Below, piece after piece: positions 1 to 8,100 of a DNA stretch of 29,433 nucleotides. The notes beneath the pieces are model-generated. The model saw nothing but the letters and a program-made list of their open reading frames with translations, was not told the DNA's origin and did not search any database. Source of the DNA: a virus. The stretch is from IMG/VR virus record IMGVR_UViG_3300028025_002666, positions 1 to 29,433 of that record; one strand, 5' to 3'. Position numbers and translations under genes: made by a program. Position 1 is the stretch's first letter. Each line of letters begins with the position of its first letter.

Positions 1-2
1 AG

Positions 3-248
3 GGCAGTAAAGCCTACCATGTTAAAGCCATGTTTGCCGCTTTATCTGAAGGCCAGAAGAAAATGCTTCAAGATACAACAGGAGATGACTTACATTTTGC
101 AATTATCTATAAAAGAAGCAAGAAATGCGATAAACTTAGGAATAAAGCTCTTGAGTTACTTGGTGGGGATCGGTGGTATGGATTACCCAAACTAAAAAAG
201 GGGTATCATGAATCACCTAAAAATTATAGGCCGTCGATCAAATACTGA
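3..248 (+). CDS. Unknown protein, 5' end probably outside the window
   Basis: The reading frame is open from the first bases of the window to a TGA at 246-248, so the gene may begin upstream. The first ATG in frame is at 30 and would give 72 residues. The product is basic, with Lys/Arg clusters (for example KRSKKCDKLRNK) and no membrane segment. I recognise no family. It is followed directly by a promoter-like sequence and a non-coding stretch, so it looks like the last gene of its transcription unit. Confidence 0.5.
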   Translation, partial: GSKAYHVKAMFAALSEGQKKMLQDTTGDDLHFAIIYKRSKKCDKLRNKALELLGGDRWYGLPKLKKGYHESPKNYRPSIKY

Positions 249-277
249 TTGACTTGGGTTCGTGTCAACTATATCTT
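249..277 (+). promoter_or_regulatory. Sigma70-like promoter TTGACT-N17-TATCTT
   Basis: TTGACT at 249-254 and TATCTT at 272-277 are separated by exactly 17 nt. The site starts one base after the stop codon of the preceding gene. No + strand gene follows for almost 600 nt, so the transcript (from about 284) would cover the hairpin at 372-426 and the tRNA-like element at 436-509. The same -10 hexamer is used at the small-RNA promoter at 24055. Confidence 0.5.
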
Positions 278-371
278 TTCACCATACCTCCTACTCTCAA
301 TTAAAGCGGACTTGACCCCCGTAGGATTGGAAATATCCGATCGTTGAGAGGAAGAGGCTCGTGGGGGGCAT

Positions 372-426
372 TGAGGGGCGAAACTGGCTTTAAAACGTCA
401 GGAGTAGTAGCGACCTGAACCCCTCA
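372..426 (+). other. Structured non-coding stretch (nested hairpin)
   Basis: The outer arms TGAGGGG (372-378) and CCCCTCA (420-426) are perfectly complementary. Inside them CAGG (399-402) can pair with CCTG (414-417). The region 249-511 has no convincing ORF on either strand and lies downstream of a promoter-like site, so it may be part of a non-coding RNA or a tRNA precursor leader. No known RNA family was recognised. Confidence 0.3.
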
Positions 427-435
427 CTCCATTTT

Positions 436-509
436 AGCTGGATCTTCTAACGCAAAAGAACTGTTTCCGTGAGAACAGGAATGTGGGTTCAAATCCCACT
501 CCAACTCCA
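436..509 (+). tRNA. tRNA-like element with a perfect T-arm; degenerate tRNA or attachment-site half-tRNA
   Basis: The T-arm is textbook: GTGGG (483-487), loop TTCAAAT, CCCAC (495-499), followed by an acceptor-like strand and CCA at 507-509. Upstream, CTGTT (461-465) pairs with AACAG (474-478), TTCT (445-448) pairs with AGAA (457-460), and AGCTGGA (436-442) pairs with TCCAACT (500-506) with one C/A mismatch. The fold is not canonical: the anticodon loop would have 8 nt without U33, the D-loop lacks GG, and CCA is offset by one base from a 7-bp acceptor stem. I therefore assign no amino acid. It may be a decayed or unusual phage tRNA, or the tRNA 3' part carried in an attachment site. No integrase gene is visible in the window. 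Confidence 0.4.
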
Positions 510-511
510 AC

Positions 512-754
512 TTACCGCTTGCTCTTATTGCCAACGCACTTCCACTTCTTCCTACTGAGGTTGTTGGGAGAGTTTGGATCTTTTCTCCAATCCCCTTTAA
601 TGGCGTTAGATCGGGCGCAGTAGGCATCTCCCTTCTTGGTGCTGGGTCGGATACGATCTCCTCCATCTTTGGCCTTTCCTGCCTGTCCGTACTTGACGGT
701 TTTAGTCCTGCCTGTGGCTGGGTTCTTCACTACTTTCTTGAATCGTTTTTCCAT
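512..754 (-). CDS. Small basic conserved phage protein (DUF6321-like)
   Basis: This 80-residue protein is rich in Lys and Arg, with the pattern KNPATGRTKTVKYG near the N terminus, KKGDAYCARS in the middle, and DPNSPNNLSRKKWKC near the end. Small phage proteins with this order (a 'KNP.TGR.KTV' start, 'GD.YCARS' and 'SPN.LSRKKWKC') are known to me from aquatic phages and probably correspond to DUF6321; the role is unknown. The two conserved Cys could bind metal, which is inference. It is the only convincing minus-strand gene in the window and has its own promoter-like site at 795-822. The overlapping minus-strand frame at 424-666 is a shadow. Confidence 0.75.
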   Translation of the reverse strand: MEKRFKKVVKNPATGRTKTVKYGQAGKAKDGGDRIRPSTKKGDAYCARSNAIKGDWRKDPNSPNNLSRKKWKCVGNKSKR

Positions 755-794
755 TTAGCTTACTTTAGATTTTGCCTTTTTCATCTCGGTACTA

Positions 795-822
795 ATCCTA
801 TTTATTTGTATGCAAGTGTCAA
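795..822 (-). promoter_or_regulatory. Minus-strand promoter TTGACA-N16-TAGGAT
   Basis: On the minus strand TTGACA (complement of 817-822) is followed after 16 nt by TAGGAT (complement of 795-800). The predicted start near 788 gives a leader of about 34 nt for the minus-strand gene that starts at 754. It is the only promoter-like site found for that gene. Confidence 0.5.
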
Positions 823-866
823 GGAATTGTAATGCCTTTACAAAAGATGACAGATAGTGCAAATAG

Positions 867-1520
867 ATGTGCATGAAGATCCTTCCTAATGGCATTGCTG
901 TAATTGATGGAGACTCCCATATTTCAAAGTGGGTGGAGGAGGAGGGTAGGCTTGATCACGACCAGAATGCGTTGCCTCTCATCCTAGAGCATATCAAGGA
1001 AGGGGATGTGGTGATTGATGCTGGAGCTTTTATTGGAGACCACACTATTGCCTATACCAAGGCCGTTGGTATAAATGGATCTGTTATTGCCTTTGAGCCA
1101 AACCCTGTGGCTTTTAAATGCTTGGTTCATAACTGCCCTAGTGTTTATGCGTTCAACTATGGGCTTAATAGCCACGCAGGATGCTCTTTTTTGAAGATTG
1201 ATGAGAATGTAGGGGCTAGTTCCCTTGGAGAGTCTGGAGAACCTGTGAAGCTCATGTGTTTGGATGAACTGAATCTTGATAGGTTGGACTTCATAAAAAT
1301 GGATATAGAGGGATATGAAGTGAAAGCCTTGCAGGGGGCTAGGAATCTTATCGCTAGGTTCCGTCCCAAGATGTGGATTGAGGTGAATAGTTATGCTCTT
1401 GGCAAACAAGGGAGTAGCGCAGTTGATTTATTGAATGCTGTTGTAGCTCTAGGGTATAGCTTTACTGCATATCCAGAGGAAGGAGGGCATCAGTACGACA
1501 TTCTATGCCTTCCGCTATGA
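867..1520 (+). CDS. FkbM-family SAM-dependent methyltransferase
   Basis: Predicted class I methyltransferase of the FkbM family, whose members methylate sugar hydroxyls in polysaccharides and natural products. Visible motifs are the SAM-binding loop VVIDAGAFIGDHT (about 48-60), the acidic end of strand 2 in AFEPNP (75-80), and the family hallmark DFIKMDIEGYE (141-151) followed by LQGA. At 217 residues it is a normal single-domain length. ATG codons at 867 and 873 are both possible; 873 would overlap the TGA of a 14-codon upstream ORF (832-876) as ATGA, a junction type common in this window. Its stop overlaps the start of the glycosyltransferase-like gene, so the two are probably co-translated and act on the same glycan. 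Family assignment is firm; substrate is unknown. Confidence 0.85.
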   Translation: MCMKILPNGIAVIDGDSHISKWVEEEGRLDHDQNALPLILEHIKEGDVVIDAGAFIGDHTIAYTKAVGINGSVIAFEPNPVAFKCLVHNCPSVYAFNYGLNSHAGCSFLKIDENVGASSLGESGEPVKLMCLDELNLDRLDFIKMDIEGYEVKALQGARNLIARFRPKMWIEVNSYALGKQGSSAVDLLNAVVALGYSFTAYPEEGGHQYDILCLPL

Positions 1521-2200
1521 CTTGCGACATCTTCATTCGCTCATATAGGAACGATTTCCATTGGTTGAAGTATTGCTTGAGGAGTTGTGATAAATATTTG
1601 TCTGGATTCAGACAAATTCACGTAGCCATTCCTGCCTCAGATATGGGGCTTTATAAGCATCATGGGAGCGAGGTGGTGCATTTGGTGGACAACTGGGAGG
1701 ATGACTATCTTGGTCAGCAGAGTACGAAGCTCTATGCAGATCAACACACCCATAGTGATTTTGTGCTTCATGTGGATTCTGATTGCATCTTCACTTCACC
1801 AACCACACCAGAGGACTTTATCATCAACGGAAAGGCCGTTATATTGCACGAGGATGGCGTAGAAACGCCTTGGGTTCCCATTGTGGCACGAACTATGGGG
1901 TTCAATATGGAAAGCGAGTATATGAGGCGTTTACCGATCATTTACCCCAAGTGGATTTATGAGGGGTTTAGGGAGTTTGTGAAGAGGGCGCATGGCATGG
2001 AATTGAAGGAATGGATTAAAATCCAGCCCTATCACGAATTTAGTGAGTTTAATTGCCTTGGGGCGTGGGCTTGGAAGTATGCTCGTGATGGAGTGGAGTG
2101 GAGGTTGCCCCATGAGATGCCTACTAAGGCTAGACAATTCTGGAGTTGGGGAGGAATTGATGGTTGTATTGAAGAAATTGAGAAGATCCTTGCGGAGTGA
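1517..2200 (+). CDS. Glycosyltransferase-like protein (GT-A type, DSD motif)
   Basis: The N terminus reads as a sugar-transferase strand (CDIFIRSYRNDFHWLKYCL) and residues 82-91 read FVLHVDSDCI, the usual position of the metal-binding DxD motif after a hydrophobic strand. A WSWGGIDG stretch lies near the C terminus. There are about 227 residues and no membrane segment. The start at 1517 is preferred over 1505 because its ATG overlaps the TGA of the methyltransferase gene (ATGA). It probably transfers a sugar in the same pathway as the methyltransferase; acceptor and donor cannot be read from the sequence. It could instead be a nucleotidyl- or other GT-A-fold transferase. Confidence 0.65.
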   Translation: MTCDIFIRSYRNDFHWLKYCLRSCDKYLSGFRQIHVAIPASDMGLYKHHGSEVVHLVDNWEDDYLGQQSTKLYADQHTHSDFVLHVDSDCIFTSPTTPEDFIINGKAVILHEDGVETPWVPIVARTMGFNMESEYMRRLPIIYPKWIYEGFREFVKRAHGMELKEWIKIQPYHEFSEFNCLGAWAWKYARDGVEWRLPHEMPTKARQFWSWGGIDGCIEEIEKILAE

Positions 2201-2224
2201 TTTACAAAGTAATACTTAAGAACC

Positions 2225-2464
2225 ATGCACGTTGAAGAATACTCCGAAGATGATCCAGAGCTTGCTAGAATTGAAGCTATTCTTGACCAAGTAAGAGGAC
2301 TTCTTGGGGAGCATTTTGAGATTGGAATTGTTCTTCTGTCTAATGTGGGGGAGAATGGGGTTACTAGCTATCATTCCACCCAATTCGGGAACAAATTCGC
2401 TTTGAATGGAATGGTTGATGCCTATCGGGATGGTATGTTTGATTTTGAAACTGGAGAGGATTAG
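2225..2464 (+). CDS. Small acidic unknown protein
   Basis: 79 residues with an acidic N terminus (EEYSEDDPELARIE), a central hydrophobic strand (FEIGIVLLSNVG) and a GN-containing stretch followed by an acidic tail. The make-up resembles small phage proteins with a single alpha/beta unit, but I cannot assign a family. It lies between the glycosyltransferase-like gene and the promoter at 2467, and is probably the last gene of the 867-2464 group. Confidence 0.6.
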   Translation: MHVEEYSEDDPELARIEAILDQVRGLLGEHFEIGIVLLSNVGENGVTSYHSTQFGNKFALNGMVDAYRDGMFDFETGED

Positions 2465-2466
2465 CG

Positions 2467-2495
2467 TTGACTTAATTTTCTGTATTAAGTAGGAA
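2467..2495 (+). promoter_or_regulatory. Promoter TTGACT-N17-TAGGAA directly before a start codon
   Basis: TTGACT at 2467-2472 and TAGGAA at 2490-2495 are 17 nt apart. The ATG of the next gene is at 2505, only 9 nt after the -10 box. A transcript starting 6-8 nt after the box would have a leader of 1-3 nt. This site would drive the large virion gene block from 2505 to about 14994. Confidence 0.55.
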
Positions 2496-2504
2496 TATAC
2501 ATTC

Positions 2505-3233
2505 ATGGCTACCCTCACTTTCGCAGATGCTAAAACGCTTTTAGCTCCATACGTTACTTCTCAGGGGGCAAGTGATCCTATTGTGGCTTCTGCCATTAAT
2601 GATGTGAACGAAAGGTTCATCACATCTGGGCAATGGAGAGGCAATCGGTTTATTATGAACTTCGCAGTCACTCAGGACAGCGGAGGCAACTATGTATTTG
2701 ATACTGTTGCAGGAGTGGAGAGCGTGTTGAAGGTTATTGCTCTGAACGCCGACTTGTCTGGCGGTCAAACTGCCGACATTATGAGTGATTGGTATCCTTG
2801 GGTTGAGGGTGGCCTTGGTTGGTTGCCAGCAAACTACGCTGGGGACACGCAGATTCTTAGGCAAGGGCCAGTTAGATCGTACCCTCTCCCCTCTGGAGAT
2901 GGGGCTGGTAACTTTACTGTGGATACTCAGCGTTATCGGGTGATTGGAAATGTGCCAGAGACTCGCACGATGTATTGTATTGTTCGCCGTGGGTATGTTC
3001 CGCTAGTTAATGGGACAGATAGGCTTGTTCCTTCCAACAGGAATGCCTATCGCTATGGGGTACAGGCTTGGAATTACGAGAACATCAATGAGCTAGAGAG
3101 GGCTAAAACTTATTGGGAGCTTGCCTATCAATGCCTTAACGAAGAAACTGCTAGCTTTGAGGATGGAGAACAGGTTTCAGTTGACATCCAAACCAAAGCA
3201 TTCGCTCCATCTCTAATGCGCAACCTAATCTAA
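2505..3233 (+). CDS. Virion structural protein, probable head-tail adaptor
   Basis: 242 residues, soluble. The N-terminal half is helical and then carries VNERFITSGQWRGN (about 35-48), a pattern seen in phage structural proteins of the type 'N.A..RL...G.W.G', followed by a beta-rich middle that ends in RRGYVPL. The C-terminal part is helical (NELERAKTYWELAYQCLNEE), which suits an oligomeric connector. It opens the structural block behind its own promoter and precedes the low-complexity and large internal proteins. The adaptor role is inferred from these patterns and from position; another tail or neck component is possible. Confidence 0.55.
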   Translation: MATLTFADAKTLLAPYVTSQGASDPIVASAINDVNERFITSGQWRGNRFIMNFAVTQDSGGNYVFDTVAGVESVLKVIALNADLSGGQTADIMSDWYPWVEGGLGWLPANYAGDTQILRQGPVRSYPLPSGDGAGNFTVDTQRYRVIGNVPETRTMYCIVRRGYVPLVNGTDRLVPSNRNAYRYGVQAWNYENINELERAKTYWELAYQCLNEETASFEDGEQVSVDIQTKAFAPSLMRNLI

Positions 3234-3241
3234 TCTAATCT

Positions 3242-3979
3242 ATGGGAAATCAATTAACACGAAATCCATTCCAAAGCGCATATTTGGATATGTTTGATTC
3301 AAGCGAAAACGGCGCATTTTCGCCCCTTGGGGGAAGCAGATCTGATTTGTATAGTGCAGTAGGAAATCCTACAAATGGGCAGGGTAGCTTTGGTTCAAAT
3401 ATTGGGCCAACTCAAATGAATGCTGGTGTTTATGCGCCACTCATGTCTTCCCTTACGTCTACCCAAGACTACCTTGGTGGTATTTTTGGCAATCCCAAAA
3501 GCTCCACGCTATCAACTGGGATGAATATTCCAGAGAACCTAGGTATGTCTGGAGATTCTTCCACGCCCCTTGGTAATGAATCTGCCCAGAACTCGGCTCA
3601 GTCTGCACAGAAACAGCAGAGTAATCTACAGCAAGCCTTTGAGGGCGTTCAATCCCTTTATTCCCCTATGGGTGGTAGGCCGATTGGAGGATCTGAAGAC
3701 GTGAAGGTTAAGGTGGATGCCTATGGTCGCCCCTATACCGTGGTTAGCATGACCCCTACCGATGCACAGGGTAAGTCACAGAAGGCTGAAACCTTGAGCT
3801 TTGGTATCTCTAAAGAGCAAAAAGCATCTGCTAGCCCTGCGATGGGTGCGCCTCAAGGACAAGTTGCCGCAGGAACTACGCCAAAGGTTGGAGATAAGGG
3901 GGTTTATAACCCATTTGCTAAACAGAACGAGGCTCAAATGCAGGAGTATAATCGTAGGAAGCAAGATTCAATGTCTTAA
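3242..3979 (+). CDS. Low-complexity virion-associated protein
   Basis: 245 residues rich in Gly, Ser, Asn and Gln, with a Gln/Ser run near residues 115-135 (NSAQSAQKQQSNLQQAFEG) and a more ordered stretch around 155-185 that includes DAYGRPYTVVSM. No enzyme motif or membrane segment is seen. It lies between the adaptor-like protein and a coiled-coil protein in a tight run of genes (8 nt after the stop at 3233, 2 nt before 3982), so it is most likely a minor structural protein. Function unknown. Confidence 0.6.
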   Translation: MGNQLTRNPFQSAYLDMFDSSENGAFSPLGGSRSDLYSAVGNPTNGQGSFGSNIGPTQMNAGVYAPLMSSLTSTQDYLGGIFGNPKSSTLSTGMNIPENLGMSGDSSTPLGNESAQNSAQSAQKQQSNLQQAFEGVQSLYSPMGGRPIGGSEDVKVKVDAYGRPYTVVSMTPTDAQGKSQKAETLSFGISKEQKASASPAMGAPQGQVAAGTTPKVGDKGVYNPFAKQNEAQMQEYNRRKQDSMS

Positions 3980-3981
3980 TT

Positions 3982-5187
3982 ATGGCTAAAGAAGGAGCAA
4001 CACGAACATTTTCCAATAGGATTGCAGGGGATGCGCCAACCGCAGGATCTCCCTACCTTCAATCCTTTGTCCAACCAGCGGATGTGGCTAGGACTGCCCA
4101 GTTTGAAAGAGCCTTGCAAATGGAAAGGAGTGATCGTGAGCAAGATAGAGCCTTACGCCAAGAGGAGTTTCAAAATAGGGAACTTGAGTATAGGCAAAAA
4201 GCTGAAGATCGTCGTTTGGAAGCCGCAAATCTTGCCCTTAGAAAACAAGATGCTCAAGATGCTTTGAAATTAGAGGATGAAAAAAGACAAGCTGAAGCAT
4301 CAGAGGTTGCTAGCAGGATAGGGCTTTTGAGTGAGGCAAGCCCCACATTTAGAGAAGATCTAAATAAGATTGTTACCGACAATGCTAAAGTATTTACAAG
4401 TAAGTACGGAAAGTTTCCTCTTGAAGAAATAAATATAAAGAAAAAGGAACATGGCGATTACATGGGGTGGCTATCCAAGAAGGCTCAAGAAGTTGGATAC
4501 TCTGGCAATGTGTATGATCTTCCTAAGAATGACATGGGAGAGTTTGACACCACTCAGAATGGTCAGATCTTTGGGCCTAAAGGAGTGTTTACAAGTTCAT
4601 TTGCCCAGAAGCAAGCCAAGGATGAGGCCGATACGCAACGCAAATTGCAAGAAGCTCGTGAAAGATCGTTCATTGGTGAGTCAACTCGTGTAAAGCTCCC
4701 AGATGGAGAGGTTATTAATGTGGAGGCACAAAAGCCTGTGAAACCATTTGATCAAAAGAAAGAAGACCTAGCATTTAAGGAACGATATGGTGTTCCAGCT
4801 TCCATTTTTTCAGCACCGATGGGAACCTCTGGTCAAACAACTAAAGTTCGTGGGAACATGGTAAATGGAAAGTTTGTTGAGGCCGAAGATGGCGATCAAA
4901 TCATGTTCAAAGACAGAAGGGATTCCAAATTAAAGGGAGGAAAGACTATTCCTTATCCCATTTATGCAGAAGAGGAAGAAAAGCGCAAGACCAATGCACA
5001 ATCTAGCCAATCTGGAGTTGGAATGCAGGGAGGCACAGCATTTATTCCATCTTCCTCACCAACATCCTTGCCACAAACTGAAACTCAAGCTACAACTCCT
5101 ACTCAACAACCAAGTGAAGGGACTAGAGTTAAGCAGAAGGGCGTAACCTATGAATATCGCAATGGAAGTTACATCCAAGTTGACTAA
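3982..5187 (+). CDS. Coiled-coil virion-associated protein
   Basis: 401 residues. After a short N-terminal stretch a long charged helix occupies about residues 38-110 (repeats of Arg, Glu, Gln and Asp), probably a coiled coil. The middle is mixed, and the C-terminal 60 residues are rich in Ser, Thr, Pro and Gln and end in a small beta-like motif (KGVTYEYRNGSYIQVD). The stop codon shares its last A with the ATG of the next gene (TAATG), which implies coupled translation with the large internal protein. The context suggests a structural or ejection-related role; no family recognised. Confidence 0.6.
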   Translation: MAKEGATRTFSNRIAGDAPTAGSPYLQSFVQPADVARTAQFERALQMERSDREQDRALRQEEFQNRELEYRQKAEDRRLEAANLALRKQDAQDALKLEDEKRQAEASEVASRIGLLSEASPTFREDLNKIVTDNAKVFTSKYGKFPLEEINIKKKEHGDYMGWLSKKAQEVGYSGNVYDLPKNDMGEFDTTQNGQIFGPKGVFTSSFAQKQAKDEADTQRKLQEARERSFIGESTRVKLPDGEVINVEAQKPVKPFDQKKEDLAFKERYGVPASIFSAPMGTSGQTTKVRGNMVNGKFVEAEDGDQIMFKDRRDSKLKGGKTIPYPIYAEEEEKRKTNAQSSQSGVGMQGGTAFIPSSSPTSLPQTETQATTPTQQPSEGTRVKQKGVTYEYRNGSYIQVD

Positions 5188-8100
5188 TGCCATTCGATCC
5201 CAATCAACCATTTGAGGTTATTGATACTCCAACACAAAAAGCATCATTTGACCCTAATCAGCCATTTGAAGTAATATCAACAAAAGGAGGTGTAATACCA
5301 AATGAAGTCAACAAACAAAGTCAGCCAGAAGCCAACACGGATAGCAATGAACAACTCCAAGGCAACAAACAAGTCCAATCTGCCAATGAAGCAGGGCTAC
5401 AGCCCAGCGAAGTGCAGTTGCCAGAGTCTAAAGGGCAAGAACAGCTTATCGGGAACGTCAACCCCGATCTAAGCATTGGTGCTCAATTTCAAATAGGAGG
5501 TGAGAATCGTGCAGAAACAAAACAAGCCACAGAAGGAAGTCAAGGGCAAGAAACATGGCAAGGGCTACGAGGCCAAGTCCCTTCGGGGAACGAAGCGCAA
5601 GTAGGTGGGGCGTTTGGGGTTCAACCCCCCAAACAGGATCAAGAAACCTTATTGGGTTCAGCATATGAAGCTGGATTATCTGGGTATAAAGGTCTTGGAA
5701 CCATGTCTAGTGAATTGGGCCGCTACATATGGGATCTTTCAAAGAACATTATTTCTGCCAACGTGGAAGTTGCAGATGCCATTTTGGGCAAAAACTCTTA
5801 TACTGAGGGAGTAAGAAAAAATATCCTAGAGAAAGGCGACAAGTATTATGCCGATCAGATAGCAGGAAGCAGGATGTCGCCCGATGAGGCTAAAAAGCCT
5901 CTTAACCAGTTCGTCTTTGGTGCTGGTCATATGCTGGGAGACTTAGTTTTAGCTGGAATGAGTGGAGGTGAATCCGCTTTAGCTAGGGGTGCAGGGGCAA
6001 TTGCCGAAACCCCAGCAATAAAAGCAATCGCTGAACAGGCTATTCATGGCATGAAGGCATTTACTGCCCCATCTCTAATTGCCTCTAACGAGGCAATTAC
6101 CAAAGCAAAAGAGGAGGGGGAAGATGATTCATCTGCTTTAGCTGAAGGGATGAAGACATTGTTTGAAACAGAGCTTGGAGCCGCATTGCCAATGAATGTA
6201 AGTTCTGGCTTAAAGAGTGTGTTGGCTCGTACTGCCAGTAAAGTTTTGCAAGCCACTCCCCTTGCTGTTGCACAGGGAGAATTAGTTCAGGCCGCAAAAA
6301 ATTCATATGAGAGGGCTTTTGGTGATAACGAGAATGTTCAACCAACTATTTCTGAAAACATTATTGAAGGGAATTTTGAAACTGCCGCTATGCAATTGGC
6401 TCAATCAGCCCCTATGGGATTGCTTGGAGCAATGGGGGGTAATACTAGAAATGTAGGGAAAAGAGTTGCAGAGGTTGGCTTGCCTGAGACTGCGGCGGTC
6501 ATTGAAGAACCAGCAACTGCCCAACCAAAGGTGAGGTATTCAAGCGAGACTCAACTTCTTGAGGATACCACTCGCAGGCTCAATGAACTTAAAGCTAAAC
6601 CAGAAGAAGAGCTTACGACAGAAGAGGCAACTGAGTTGGACTTCCTACGCAGGGTTCCTTCCACAGAAGAGCTTGCTACTGGATATGGAGTGAGCGTTAG
6701 GAAGCCCACATATTCTTCAGAGGAAATCATTCAATCTAAGATTGCTGATGCCACTACGGAATTGGAGTCCCTTTCTGCCAAGGAAACCTTAAACCAGAGG
6801 GAGGCAAAGCGTAAGACTAGGTTAGAGAATGAGATCCAGAAGAACCAAGAGCTTCTTGATACTGGTAAAACTTTAGAAGCAGAAACGGCTAGAAAGGAAG
6901 CCGCAAAAAACAAAACACAACAAAATGAAGAGCAAATCCAAGAAACAAGTGGGGTATCTACTGAGCAAGGGAAGCCCCTTATCGAAACAACAGCAATCCA
7001 AACTGAAGAAGGAACTGCACAGCGGCAAGGTAAAGGTCAAGAAGAAGTAGCCCCTACAGAGCCAACTACTCCTGCTGGAGATATAAAACAAGGATTGGGG
7101 GGTTTCGGTGGTGGTGTAAATGATGCTTTATTCAAAATGCTTTGGGATAAAGTTACAGCAGGAGAGGTTACAGAAAATGGAAAACCTAGTGCAGTTTTAA
7201 CTGCGGCAAAAAGGTTGAGAGAACTTGGAGGTATAACAACTATTGATGAATTTCGGCCTTTTGCTAATGAATTTGCTGGAATTAGCGCACTTCCAAAAGA
7301 ACAAAGGCTTGATGCGTTAAACGCATTAGCTAAAAAATATACTAAACCTATTGAAGTAACTCCAGCTAAAGAACCTACTTCAGTTGTTCCAAATTCCCTG
7401 CAGGAAGCCAAAACTACAGAAGAAGTGGATGCCTTTCTTAATAAGAAGCTTGAGGATTCAAAGCTAATCCCAGAAACCAAGGCAAGAAACAAGGCTATAA
7501 ATGATGCTCGCAAGGAAGCTATCGCTAGAAACAAACAGCTAAGGGCAGAGGCAAAACAAAAGCCTGTTGTTACTTCCCTAGACAATGGCAAGCCTAGGGC
7601 CACCCCCAAGAAGGAAAAGCCACTACCTAAGAAGCCTAAAGGCAATAGGTTACTAGCGGCGGCGTATAAACGACCAAGTGATGGTCAACCTTTCTATGGA
7701 GCCAACCACAAGGAGGCATTGCTTGCGTCTGGTATGTCTTGGAAGGATGTTCAATCCAAGTACGGCAACCCTAGTCAGAGGGAATCTCCTGAGTTTGGCT
7801 ACAAGACAGATTCTAATCCATTTGTTACTCGCAGAGAAGCGGAGCAAGTTGGAGCTATCAGTAAGCAAATAGATGTGGCTGGACGAGAGGCCGACAAACA
7901 ACTAGGGCTTGATCTGCATAGCAATCGTGTGTCTCTGGATGAGTTTCCTGCATTCAAAGCACCAGAGTTCTCTATGGGTGCGGCTAGACCATCGGAGTTT
8001 GGAGATAAGAAGGCATTTCAAGACACTTTAGTTAAAGGAACGCAAGCCCATGAGTCTATTAAGGGAGAAGTCACTTTTGATAAGTGGAAGTCAGCCTTCC

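Noticed and set aside
249-509. tmRNA or a tmRNA half
   Set aside because: The 3' T-arm resembles one, but the conserved 5' end and a tag reading frame are missing.
984-1409. 141-codon minus-strand ORF opposite the methyltransferase
   Set aside because: The plus-strand product has clear FkbM motifs; the minus frame shows none.
2200-2225. Promoter before the small gene at 2225
   Set aside because: TAATAC is a fair -10 box, but the nearest -35-like sequence is only 14 nt away.
7037-7645. 202-codon minus-strand ORF inside the large internal protein gene
   Set aside because: The product is a Phe/Ser/Leu-rich shadow of Lys/Glu-rich helical coding sequence on the plus strand.
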